Shown: positions 35,507 through 45,915 of the stretch, piece after piece
Layout: every line of letters starts with the position of its first letter
How positions within the stretch are numbered: position 1 is the stretch's first letter
Origin: Xylogone sp. PMI_703
Taxonomy: Eukaryota; Ascomycota; Leotiomycetes
Assembly (NCBI GenBank): GCA_021399445.1
Contig: JAJTUQ010000011.1
Span: 62,001-126,000 of the forward strand
Reading direction: 5' to 3'
Length of the DNA stretch: 64,000 bases
The notes under the pieces: generated by a model
What the model was told of the DNA's origin: nothing
Database searches by the model: none
Seen by the model: only the letters and a program-made list of their open reading frames with translations
Position numbers and translations under genes: made by a program

Positions 35507-36358
35507 TGGACTAGCTTTATTCGAAACAATTAAACAAGCAAAGGTAGTTCTAAGTCATAGATTCACAGGCAAAATAAAATCGAATCCACTTTCGTTCTAC
35601 GAGATGACGCGAAAGTGTTTCTAACACGACCTTCACGCGTGCACAGGCCAGATTCGTAATAACCTGCGTGGCACACCCTTAAATCCTATATGATTTAATT
35701 GAATAATTACATGACAGTTTAAATCCTGTATAGTCTAAGCTTGCCAGCATACGATCATGTAACTCCTGTAAGATTTAAACTCTGAAATTGGCTCAACTTA
35801 ACTTATTTCACGTGTGGTTTAGTTTACCTGCATACTATTAACGTTCCTGCATTAGACTCTCGGCTCTCAAATCCGGGGTGCCAAGTCCTGCTGACTAACC
35901 GCCTCCGTTAAAGTTCTTGGATCAGGGTTAACTTAAACAGTTATAACTTGACTATAAGATATAATGGAAATCTAGTTTAAAATACGAAAATCGCAATGCT
36001 TGTTTATAATCTGTACCTTTCTTTTCCTAGGTCGAACATGCACAACTGTCGATTTAGACCAAAAATTTACACCTAGGTACGAAAATGTATTTACAAACCT
36101 CTTATGTGTGCACGGGCCAGCTCTGAAAGTACGACGTACAACGCGAGTTTTTGGACAACCCTTTGCGCGTGCACGGGCCAGAAAATCGGATTCACGACGT
36201 GAAACGGACAACTATTGATACAGTAGTAGTAGTAGTAGTCTTGATGATGTACAGTACATAGGGGTAAACCGGTAAAACTCTTCTCTTTTACCGACCGTTA
36301 GCTTCTACAGCTATGATTGGCCAACGCCAATTACATAAGCAATATCTTTGACAACATA
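35507..36358 (-). promoter_or_regulatory. 5' flank of copy B with repeated motifs
   Basis: The block 35666-36000 is homologous to the flank of copy A. Three copies of GTGCACGGGCCAG (one with A at position 7) lie at 35639-35651, 36108-36120 and 36169-36181, the last two 61 bp apart. A trinucleotide run (AGT)n is at about 36222-36240. No gene is seen. The right end borders the pogo element. Confidence 0.55.
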
Positions 36359-38227
36359 ACGTAATTCCCGGTCCACTCGCGCACTCTCCCACCAAATCAT
36401 CAATTCCATCAACACCACCATTTTTACCATATTATTTTTTGACCACAACACGCTCCAATGCCTCGAAATAATAGTCCACAGCAAGAAGGAAGGATCCTTC
36501 TTGCTATAAACGCGTTAAAAACCAACCAAATCTCGTCAGTAAGGGCTGCAGCATATGCTTTTGATGTTCCTGCTTCTACTTTGCGTGATCGGTACCATGG
36601 TCGGGTTCAACAACTTACCACTCACACCAAATCCTTCAAGATGACTCAATTGGAAGAGGAATCGCTTGAAAAATGGATAATATCTATGGGCAAACGAGGA
36701 TTACCTCCCAGGCCTTCAGATGTGCGATCTATGGCTAATGTACTGATTTCAGAGCGTGGTGAACCTACTCCTCCTTCTCCTGTAGGCAAGAATTGGTTTG
36801 GTGACTATTTAAAGCGCCATCCTGGGCTAAAAACCAAATATATACGTCGATATAACTACAAACGAGCAAAATGTGAAGATCCGAAAATCATACAACAGTG
36901 GTTTGAAAAGGTGATGGAAATAAAGGCACAATATGGCATTTTGGATGAGGATATCTACAATTTCGATGAAACAGGCTTTGCTATGGGTACAATTGCCACA
37001 ACCAAAGTAGTCACATCATCTGACTGTTTTGGTAAACCTCCACTTTTAGAACCAGGGAATCGCGAATGGGTTACAGTTATCGAAGCTATAAGTGCTTCAG
37101 GAAGGATTATACCAGCTTTAATCATATTCAAAGGAAAGCATAAACTCAAGGGATGGGAAGATGATTTGCCAGAAGGTTGGCGAATTGAAATGAGTGATAA
37201 TGGATGGACAAATAATGCAATTGGCTTGAATTGGCTTCAAGAAACCTTTGATCCATACACCAAGTCATATACTAAAGGCAAATATCGCATGCTAGTCCTT
37301 GATGGCCATGGAAACCATATAACCCCTGAATTTGATCGATATTGCATTCAGAACCACATTGTTACTGTCTGTATGCCTCCACATTCATCTCATATTCTTC
37401 AACCACTAGATGTGAGCTGTTTTTCGGTTTTGAAGCGTGCATATGGTACTGGAGTTCAAAGCAAAGTTCGCTCAAATATCCATCATATCGATAAGTTCGA
37501 TTTCCTCGAAATATACCCATTTGCGCGTCAGGAAACCTTCAAATCAAGCACTATTTGTTCAGGATTTCTAGCAACTGGGTTAGTTCCATATGATCCACTT
37601 CGGGTCATGGCCAAACTGCGAATTGAAGTTGAGAAAACACCTCCTCCTCCAGGGAGTAGTCATACCAATTCTACAGCATCGTGGTCTCCAGCAACACCTC
37701 GAAATGCAATACAACTGCAAAAACAATACCAAAGTATTAACAAGAGGCTCAGGCAACAAAGGAGTCCTTCTACACCAACCAAAGTTGCACTTGGCCAACT
37801 AATAAAAGGATGCGAAATGGCCATGCATAATGCAATATTTTTAGCCAAGGAAGTAGAGCAATTAAAGGCTGCCAACGAATCAATTCAAAAAAAGCTTACG
37901 AAGTCAAGAAAACGAGTAGTTGAGAAAAGCTCTACAACAGCTGAAAAGGCCCCTACAGATGGGGAGGTTAGTACAGAGGTCCATGAAGTAGTAGAACCAG
38001 GAAATCCTACCTCACTTTCAGCAACTGGTCAGGCTCCTGCACGACGGCCACCGAAGTGCTCAGGGTGTGGAATTGTAGGGCATCGAATAACCAAATGTCC
38101 TAATTTAGTTAACTACTAAATATATTTCAATATACGTTGTTTGTGGTTGAATATTTGAAGTTAAATGGTAGATATGGTGGGAGAGTGCGCGAGTGGACCG
38201 GGTGCGCGGGTGGACCGGGAATTACGT
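36359..38227 (+). mobile_element. Pogo/Fot-type DNA transposon, complete
   Basis: Terminal inverted repeats start ACGTAATTCCCGGTCCAC at the left and read the same on the opposite strand at the right. Both ends are flanked by TA (36357-36358 and 38228-38229), the target duplication of Tc1/mariner-pogo elements. The right TIR carries an extra partial copy of the GTGGACCGGG unit that the left lacks. The element is 1869 bp with one intact transposase gene, so it is a good candidate for a recently mobile copy. Confidence 0.9.
36458..38119 (+). CDS. Pogo-like DDE transposase
   Basis: An intact 553-residue protein. The N-terminus (about 8-55) is a psq/HTH domain with VRAAAYAFDVPASTLRDR. A CENP-B-type HTH follows (about 60-130), with KNWFGDYLKRHP. 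The DDE_1 domain spans about 160-370, with catalytic Asp residues in YNFDETGF, LVLDGHGNH and LQPLDVSCF, giving the D-D-D pattern of this family. A coiled segment is at about 455-495. A zinc knuckle CSGCGIVGHRITKC lies at the extreme C-terminus. It cuts and pastes its own TIRs at TA sites in the nucleus. No stop or frameshift is seen. The start is the first Met in frame, 99 bp inside the left TIR. Confidence 0.92.
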   Translation: MPRNNSPQQEGRILLAINALKTNQISSVRAAAYAFDVPASTLRDRYHGRVQQLTTHTKSFKMTQLEEESLEKWIISMGKRGLPPRPSDVRSMANVLISERGEPTPPSPVGKNWFGDYLKRHPGLKTKYIRRYNYKRAKCEDPKIIQQWFEKVMEIKAQYGILDEDIYNFDETGFAMGTIATTKVVTSSDCFGKPPLLEPGNREWVTVIEAISASGRIIPALIIFKGKHKLKGWEDDLPEGWRIEMSDNGWTNNAIGLNWLQETFDPYTKSYTKGKYRMLVLDGHGNHITPEFDRYCIQNHIVTVCMPPHSSHILQPLDVSCFSVLKRAYGTGVQSKVRSNIHHIDKFDFLEIYPFARQETFKSSTICSGFLATGLVPYDPLRVMAKLRIEVEKTPPPPGSSHTNSTASWSPATPRNAIQLQKQYQSINKRLRQQRSPSTPTKVALGQLIKGCEMAMHNAIFLAKEVEQLKAANESIQKKLTKSRKRVVEKSSTTAEKAPTDGEVSTEVHEVVEPGNPTSLSATGQAPARRPPKCSGCGIVGHRITKCPNLVNY

Positions 38228-38265
38228 TAACAACATTACGTAATATCTAATATTCAAAGAGTGTA

Positions 38266-38550
38266 TTGTATTCTACATATTATGATATAGCTAATCTATT
38301 AATTTCAAAGCAATTAGAGCTTTCCTTGTTGAGTTACAATATTTTGAAGTGTGACTCCAGAGTCTGCCCTTGCGCCCCAGGCAGATGTGGCTGCATGGAC
38401 TGCTCCAAAAATCACGTCAAGGCCATTCCAGGCTCGAAGACTACTTACAGTTGCGGTGGTGATATTAGCAAGTGTCCTTGTGCTCCCGGCTATTGGATTT
38501 GCGTCTCTTGTCCTAAGGCCGCGATGGAGACAGTCATGAGTACAGCGTAA
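38266..38550 (+). CDS. Small Cys-rich ORF with duplicated CPCAPG motif
   Basis: A 94-codon frame. Its C-terminal 60 residues contain VCPCAPGRCGCMDC and KCPCAPGYWICVSC, two copies of a C-x-C-A-P-G unit 31 residues apart, with an extra Cys between. The spacing looks like a metal-thiolate or small zinc-binding protein. The first 28 residues are AT-rich and non-coding in character, so the true start may be missing or lie in another exon. It begins 39 bp beyond the pogo element, which may have disrupted its 5' part. Function unknown; a metallothionein-like role is only a guess. Confidence 0.4.
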   Translation: MYSTYYDIANLLISKQLELSLLSYNILKCDSRVCPCAPGRCGCMDCSKNHVKAIPGSKTTYSCGGDISKCPCAPGYWICVSCPKAAMETVMSTA

Positions 38551-40676
38551 GTGTGGAGGGAACGATAGGAATTGCCTCTGTGGAGTGGGAAAGTGTGCTT
38601 TCAGCGGTTGTATGAAGTAGATGATCATGTTGGTAATTCCCTCGGGCATGAACTTGCAAAATGATCGTTGAGTTTCACATGGGGATAAGCAGCTTTGCTC
38701 GTTAAGCGCATGACTCGTAGCATGTCAGTACCCAAGCTAACGCAATCATGAGGACTGCCAACGGTGTGGAATTATGTGTGGACGAAGGGGTTGGAGCTCA
38801 AATGGGAAGCCCCTGGGATGGCGGAGAAATTATGAGGGAAACATGTCCCGTTAGATCGCTTGATCGAAGCCGCCACGAAAGATTGAGTGATACTAATCTC
38901 GACAAAAATACTCCTCTTGAGTTATCCTAACCATTACAACACTCAAGGAGTACGGGCCGTCGTAAGCCCTGAACGTCAAGGTGGATAAGCTATAAAAAAA
39001 TATAGTGTATTGATACCGCCTCGTCACATTTGCAATATCAGGGAGGGCCAGATTCAGATAACATGACAGGCATTGAAGTTTGCGTTTACCTGTGTGATGC
39101 TGGAATTCTCCAATAAATTCCTCAAAGTACAACCTATAGGGTTGATGTCGCAAGTGTGGTGGCGGTCGAGGCGCATCATGCCCGGGCCAATGCTTACCAG
39201 CACTAAATGCTGTTAAGGCGAGATGGGTTGTACAGGATGACTTTCGATGCATTGGGTAATGATACGGTTCCACATAATTCGGACCAGATAGTTGAACATA
39301 TAATAACAGATTAGAAGAATCTGAGAAGAGATGAGGGGAAGAGTTCTATACCTTATATCATGATAGAACTGGCGTTGAAGACGGACAGTCTTTTCCATGA
39401 CAAGCAGTAGTTTACCGAATTACGCTAAAGCTAACCCTTGCGGGAGATCCTGCAAAGGGGGCAAAGGTTGGTGTGGCCAGGACTATTGGGTCAAGGAGTT
39501 GGGACCTCAATGTTCAAATCCTCTGCCACCCCAAGGTCACGGTATACGCCGACTGTACGCATTACACCTATAGCATCATAGTCGACACCAATCGCCTGTC
39601 CAAACGCATTCTGAACAGTAATCTGGCCACATCCCATTCAAGAAACAATATAATACATCACTACCATCCATCCTCGACCATACCCTTCTGGCCAGACCCC
39701 GACTTCGTCAAGCACGTTTGACGGTACATCTTTACTATGTGATAAACGCGCTAACATAGATGGGGATCGCATTTTGGAATGCTACAGTAGGGACAGAAGA
39801 GAGCATGTCTATTCCAAGCACATGATATGGGGAGGGGATTTAGGTTTCCACCTCTCTATCCAGGTCCCGGGTCGAGCACTGCAGGGGGTAAAGCGAGCGA
39901 CAACCTCTTGTCGTAAGCAAATGACAATATTCATCAACCGTAAAGCGGCTGAGAGATTTTTCAGGTATGAGTCTATCCGATCCCAACACTTTGATAATAT
40001 CTATATCTTTGATCATGCCCGCGATATTCTGCTCATTAGCACGCAGCTCAAGAAGCAACGAGATCACCTTGTGGCCGATGTGCTCGTTGCCCGCCGCTTC
40101 CCTGAAACTCTTCTGTAATTTAGAACTCATCTCCTCTTCGCTCGAGTAGAAGCCTCATCGCTTCTTGATCAAATGATCTTGCAATCTGCACTACCGCTTG
40201 TTCTAAGCAGCTTCCTTCGCTACCCCTTGTGTAATCTGGACATCATTACTTCTTTGCTCGTGTTCTTGCTTTACAAGGGTCTAGTGACAAAGGATTTACC
40301 TAAGAGGGTGGAGCTTTTCAATTGGTGATCTTAGAATAGGTTATCTGCCTTGTACCTCTCACCAATAGTACAAGGCTCAAGAAGATATCTGGGGTATAAC
40401 GTTAAGATCAATGTATTTTCAAAGACAAACATCCGTAAAACCATCAGCCTGAGTTAATTACGCACAATTAATTCGGCCTGTAAGGCAACAAAGCTGTTTA
40501 TTCTGTTGATCCCACTTTCTAATGCAGAGTCCAAGCGCAGCGTCACATAAGTCTCAAAATAGGTAGGGTATATTACTTCAATACAACACTACAGACGATG
40601 AACGCCATCGTTTTCTTTAATTTTCTAATATACTATTTAACAAGCTTGTTTCATGAATACTACGGCTTCTAATTAA

Positions 40677-40707
<31 letters not shown>

Positions 40708-40807
40708 CAACTTAAACGAAAAAAGACTAAAAAATATCCAATGTAGTTAATGAAGAAAATCATCAAGGTGCAATTGAGCATTTATGCCAGCAGGGGTTTA
40801 GCAACCC
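38551..40807. other. Intergenic, unrecognised open frames
   Basis: Frames at 38893-39273 (minus), 39473-39721 (plus) and 39774-40118 (plus) have no domain I recognise. A TTTTC-repeat tract lies at about 40680-40710. The right end is the 3' flank of the coiled-coil pseudogene. Confidence 0.4.
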
Positions 40808-42983
40808 CTAGGTAGAACTTGCTGTTGAGGTCCTCTTGCCATTCGGGGCTGTATAGCGTCTTAATCGTGCTTCTCTTTTAGCAATTTCGATGTAATGTTC
40901 TATCTCTTCCTGCGCTTGAATCCCACGCAGCACAATTTCTGATGAATGAGGTAATCCTCTGCCTGGATGTAAACACAACTCTATCACATTAGCTGTACTA
41001 ATTGATTCTCCAGGAGAAGGTCTTGGTGAGCTGTTTTGATCAGTTTGGCCCGATAGCACCATTGCTTCTACCCTGGGAAACAGAAGAAATATTTCGTTCG
41101 ATATTGTATTATAGCCATCTAATGTTGTCGTAGGATCAAACGCCTGATATCGCCATTCTTGATACTTAGCCGGATCTAAATTAGAATAACATTAACTCTA
41201 TAATCACCAGTTTGAGCCGTTTCCCAAACATCAATGGCAAGGTCGGTGAGTGCACTTAAATCTGCTGCAAAACTCCCGCTCCTTGATGGATTCAGTAAAG
41301 GAGAGAGCACGTTATATACTGTCGAGATGACGTTCTTCGCTCGGTTGGTGGTAGTTGATGGATTGGAAACAGATTTTTGAAGTGATCCTTCGGGGAGAAG
41401 CTTAAGTGCTCTCATGCTAAGAGCTGTCCATACATTCGCTGGTCGTCCGGCTAGACTTGACTTATCCAATGCGTTCATCATTTGGAGAAGGAAGCTAGCG
41501 AGCTCTTCGTGTGGAAATGTGCACTCGGAGCGGAACGGTTTCCAGATGTATTTACAGAGAGCCTCCGAGATCACACGTTGAACATGAACAATTCGAAGGT
41601 TGTATGAATCTTCGGATTCATCGATAGGAACATTTGCAAAAAAAGGATCAGCTGCTACCAGTTCTTCATGAGCACTTCCTGGATCCTAGAATTATGTGAG
41701 TGAATAGTGAATAGGCTCTACGAAGAGGAGCTTCTATCACCTTTTCCATAAGACCCGTGAAGTATCTAACCGAAATATCTTCAATGAAGACACTGATCTT
41801 GGCAAACTGTTTTTTCCTAAACTGTGTTAGTACATCTCCATCGAAAGGCCTGGGAAATGAATTCACTCACAAGTCATCCAGGGATCGAGATCTGAGCGTA
41901 AATGTGCTTTTCATCATACTAAGTTCTTTCTCCTTGTCCTCTAGCTCCATCTTGTATGAATATATAGACTGTTGTAAAATATCAGATCTTTGAGCATTCC
42001 TCTTTAACTCAGTCTCTTGGGTCTGCAATTTTTGTGATTGCTCCTGAATTGTTCCGGAAAGCTGCCTATTCTCTGCCTCCAATGCAGTCAACTTGCGATT
42101 GCTTTCCTCCTTCTGCCTTTCGAAATCATCCTTCAGCTGCTTCCTGTGGTCCTCATGACTCTGGCGGTGTAAGATCATGGTTTTCTCAAATTCATCTTGC
42201 AGGCTCTTCTTTTCTCTCGCAATCATGGCCTCAGTACTCTTTTCCTTTTCTAATTTTTGACGGTCCATCTCCTTTCGTTCCTCCTCAAGTTTGTTTCCTT
42301 CCTAAATAATTTTCTTCTCCTGTTCTAAACTTATTTTTGTCAGCGTACTGATCGTAGCAAGCTGTCGTTCAATCTGATCATCTTTCTCCTTGCATTGCTG
42401 CTCAAAGATTGCAAGTTTTTTCTAGTTTTCCTCTACCATACTTAGATCGCTCAAATGTATTTCGAATTTGACCTGTAAGCCTCCAAGAGGTTGACGCACA
42501 GCTTCCATATTTACCAACGCCTCATTGACCTTGCCGGTCCAGTCGCTTAGATCGGAGTTCTGTTCGTCTTGATTCCCCTCACCACCTCTCCAGATAGTGA
42601 TCGCTTGGTCATGCCGGTTGTTTTGGTGCTCAGATGTGACAATATTTGATCTATTCTTCATATCATTATACGTTAAAGACCTATTAAAGGCTTCCTGTTG
42701 ATCGTTGGAGTGCGGCTGCCTCTCGATTTCGTTTGTTGACTATTGGGTTTTGATCGTATTGCAGCAAGAAGCCCCTAGATTGATATGCATTTAGTATTAA
42801 GTACCTTTGTCCTGTGGAAACTATACTACTCATCAAACCATGAAAATTAAAGGGGTGAAGGTTCTGATACCACTGTATCGAGCTGTTTCTCGTCAACGTT
42901 CCTTTTCGGTGAAGGGTGGTTAATCGCCGCTTTATCGAATTAATGAGGGGCTCAGAGGCCGGGGACCTCGCGGTTCCTGTCAT
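40808..42983 (-). pseudogene. Coiled-coil fungal protein, decayed
   Basis: From 42661 to 41867 one frame encodes a long coiled coil rich in Glu, Lys and Gln, broken by two TAG codons at about 42423 and 42303, both where CAG would fit the heptads. A GTGAGT donor and a CTAAC branch site then lead to 41840-41760, and another intron to a segment ending at 41176 with CKYIWKPF and GRPANVWTALSMRAL. A frameshift near 41190 is needed to continue into DPAKYQEWR, LFPRVEAM and the C-terminus at 40808. The IWKPF and NVWRALTMRAL pattern belongs to a widespread uncharacterised Pezizomycotina family. The ORF 42684-42983 (minus) may be its first exon. The gene is inactive as it stands. Confidence 0.6.
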
Positions 42984-43689
42984 TTGAAAGATTGGAGTTG
43001 ACCATTGGGTTTATACGATGCAAAAGAACTAATTGAGAATCTGGCTGGACTACGATGAGGGAGTGGAATCAAACTTTGTTATATGTTAACAAGCCCGAAT
43101 TCTGCAGATGAGGTCACGTAATCGTCGGCTCGATTAATTATCTTGCAGATACGAGGTCAAATAATAGACCTGGGGTCTTATCACGTATCTGAATCTCGTT
43201 CATTACCTATCCTCGATATGAAAGCTGCAAATACGGAGAGATCATACCCGGACATTCTATCTTCACCTTACTTATCTTGCTCTTTACCTTGAACTCCCTG
43301 ACCCTTTTTTTAATCTCTGAGATCTCTTTACCACTCGCCTTCTGCTCTTTATTCATGATATTGCTGTACCCTTTTTGTTTAAACTCTTTGTTTCCTTTTA
43401 CATTCCGGTGTCTTAATGACTTTGGATAGGTTGTGAGTTACAGTTCCTTTTGCAGAGTGTACACCGCAGACTGCTTATACTCTCTAACCTTTTCGCCGTT
43501 TTCTGAAGAAGTATCACATTATGAAAATGTTATCACTCACTTCTGGATTCCAAGAAGCTAACAAGTGAATGTTTCTAATCCAACCATATGTCCGTTGTTC
43601 CATTTGCTCTGGCCTAAAGGCACGAATTTGGTATCTAAGAAAGTTAAAGTAAGAAAAGACTGCACGGAAAATATCAAACTTATGTTTCA
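42984..43689. other. Intergenic, upstream of the coiled-coil gene
   Basis: No gene is seen. The left part should be the promoter of the minus-strand pseudogene. The last five bases (TTTCA, 43685-43689) are the left target duplication of the solo LTR. Confidence 0.45.
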
Positions 43690-44021
43690 TGTTACAACCT
43701 AGCAGTGATGCCGAAAGCCCGAGGCTCGGTAGCTAGTCTGGAAGGGATTACATAAAGAGGATCAGGACGATCATCAGTGATTGCGATGATCCGGGATCAT
43801 AGGGATCAGGACTGATCGTGGTGATCCCAGGATTTCATAGCATATATAAGTAACAGAGTTAGCCTTAGATAGGAGCCTCGTGCTCAACTCAATTGATCTT
43901 TAGCATACCTAAACATCATACTAACTATTCTATATTATTGATTAGTGCTTCTTTAGCCCTTTATCTTGTCTATTAAGGTTACTATAACCTTAGTCATCCG
44001 GAACCCCGTAGGAACGTTACA
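43690..44021 (+). mobile_element. Solo LTR with TTTCA target duplication
   Basis: 332 bp beginning TGTTACAACC and ending GGAACGTTACA, flanked by TTTCA on both sides (43685-43689, 44022-44026). It has a GATC-rich tract, a TATA-like ATATATAAG, then the conserved block GATAGGAGCCTCGTGCTCAA found in the other LTRs of this window. No internal retrotransposon sequence remains, so it arose by LTR-LTR recombination. Confidence 0.88.
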
Positions 44022-45022
44022 TTTCAGAGCAGAATAGTTTAACTGCTATCGGTGGTCATCATTTGCTTTCGCAAATTCCACTTCTGCATTGTTAAATATC
44101 CGTCTTAAGATATAAACTAAAGTTACTCAACTTACCAGAACAGTAGAAAACTAAAACTTTGTTTAATAATAACCCACACCACCTTTTTCTTAGCGTTTTC
44201 CTATCATCTCCATCCTTTTCTCCCTCTTCTACCTAATACATTAAGGTTGTCTTTGTGTTTAATTTTCCCGACCTCTGTCGCTTTTTTCCGATTATTTTGT
44301 TCTTACTACTATTATGCTCCGTCGGGCTCTTGATGGAGTCTTTTGTTATTTGAATTACTACAGGAGGGGGTGGAAAAAATGACTCGTACTCCCCTTTCTT
44401 CTACCAGCTGAATTGGGAAATTATTCCTCGCTATTTTAATATGCAAATGCAGTGGATAAAGCAGATTGAAGACAATTTACAGTCCCCTTCCCTGTCTAAT
44501 TGCAAAAGTGGAGCCTCTTTATATGACCAGTAGAAATATAGAATGTTTAAAATAAGCCACTTCTACTGGTCATATAGAGAGGCTCCACTTTGCCACTTTT
44601 ACAGTTAGACAGGGGAGGGGACCGTACTAGGCGGCTTCAGGTAAAACAGCGTGGGGCTGTATGTTTCGGTGGATGCAGGTCTCGGGGCTTGGATGAGTGA
44701 CTTAACGGTTTGGGCAAAAATAGCAACCTTACGGATTCTGGTGTGACGAAATTCTAATGTGAAATCTGATGACGCCTTAAGTGCGTCTACTCTTCGCTAG
44801 AGAAGATTCGTAATACTTGGTTGTTCTATATTTATCAACACAAGTTACACTTAGTATAACGTATGAGCCACGCGTCGTCATTACAGCCGAAAACACGGAT
44901 ACTAAGAGTACATTACCTTATAAATTGTGCACCTTTTTCCCTATAAAACTTTGTTAGGTTAATCAACATAATTTCTATTATTACCATTTCACAATTACAA
45001 GTTAACACCCTCCCCTTTAACT
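44022..45022. other. Upstream region of CFEM-like gene
   Basis: Outside the MITE, no gene is seen. The final 100 bp are AT- and pyrimidine-rich, with CTATAAAAC around 44941, a plausible TATA element for the gene starting at 45023. Confidence 0.45.
44480..44624. mobile_element. Hairpin MITE, TA target duplication
   Basis: 145 bp forming an almost complete hairpin. The left arm starts CAGTCCCC and includes GTGGAGCCTCT and ATATGACCAGTAGAA; the right arm is its reverse complement with a few differences. TA flanks both ends (44478-44479, 44625-44626), as for Tc1/mariner-type miniatures. It has no coding capacity. Confidence 0.85.
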
Positions 45023-45915
45023 ATGAAAAGCTTATTTTTGCCTCTTCTTGCCTTGGCCTGGTCTATAGGTGCTCTCGCCTGGGAATGGGGAAATTTCCCT
45101 TCATGTACTGTATGTCTCTCTATTCTCGTCTATAAAACTACAATCACTAGAATGTGCTTATGATACCAATACCACGTTTGCATGTATGAACGGCTTCATA
45201 AGCAGCAGCTACACCGGAGGTTATATATCTTTTTGCCAAAATGCAAGTTTGGTTGCAAACGTCAATTCCTGTATTGCTACATCAAACTGCGCTACATCTG
45301 ATAAAGAAGGTATGTAGTTTGATAAGTATTCTGGAAGTTATCTGATTTCGCTAGCGGCCTATCGGAATGTCACCCAGCTCTGTACGGATGTGAGTGTATA
45401 CGTGACCACTACCCCTAAACCCACGATCTCTGCTAGAAGCGGTTCAGCATGGCCTACCAGTAGTAATAGTCCGTGGTCAGGCAAATGGGGAACAGGCTAT
45501 GGTCCGTTTGGTGGGTCTTGGGGGCCATGGGGCTCCTCCGGCCCGTGGATGACGGGACCTTGGACTAGTTGGTGGGGCGGAAGCCAATGCCCAGATGGGA
45601 ACTGGCCGGGCTGGACGAGCGGTACTTGGAGCACCGATCCGCCGTGGACCACCTGGGCAGCTTGTACGGCAACTACCACAGCGACAAGCACTTACACTAC
45701 TATTTCGGCTGGTAGTGTCGTTACAGGTTTAAGTTACGGTGTTAAGGTTGCTCAGCAAACAGGAGCGACGGGCAGGAGCGACGGGAACGACAGGAACAAC
45801 GATAGAGTCTAATGCAGTGACGTCAGACCCGCCTTCAAAAGCTGTGACAAATAAAGCCTACGATGGAATGGCTTTCATATCGCTGATTGTTTCATTTCTT
45901 GTTGTCATACAGTGA
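45023..45915 (+). CDS. CFEM-like secreted, GPI-anchored protein
   Basis: The ORF begins MKSLFLPLLALAWSIGALAW, a clear signal peptide. A Cys-rich region follows (FPSCT, ECAYD, FACMN, SFCQN, NSCIATSNCA), close to the eight-Cys CFEM pattern of fungal surface proteins. A 45-nt intron (45310-45354, GTATGT to GCTAG) joins KE to AAYRNVTQLC. Next is an unusual Gly/Trp/Pro-rich stretch (WGPWGSSGPW, WPGWTSGTW) and a Ser/Thr-rich spacer. The C-terminus, in a frame shifted from the preceding one, ends in a hydrophobic tail AFISLIVSFLVVIQ with a preceding Ser/Asn-rich region, as expected for GPI anchoring. The frame changes at about 45110-45150 and 45710-45760 could be introns or small indels; I could not fit consensus sites at either, so the gene may be damaged. 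CFEM proteins act at the cell wall in adhesion, haem/iron uptake or virulence. Confidence 0.6.

Noticed and set aside
39470..39540. tRNA-like T-arm string GTTCAAATCC with flanking pairs
   Set aside because: The acceptor stem pairs poorly, the total length is too short and no D-arm consensus is present.
45497..45691. Minus-strand ORF rich in Pro/His/Gly
   Set aside because: Antisense of the Trp/Gly-rich part of the CFEM-like gene.
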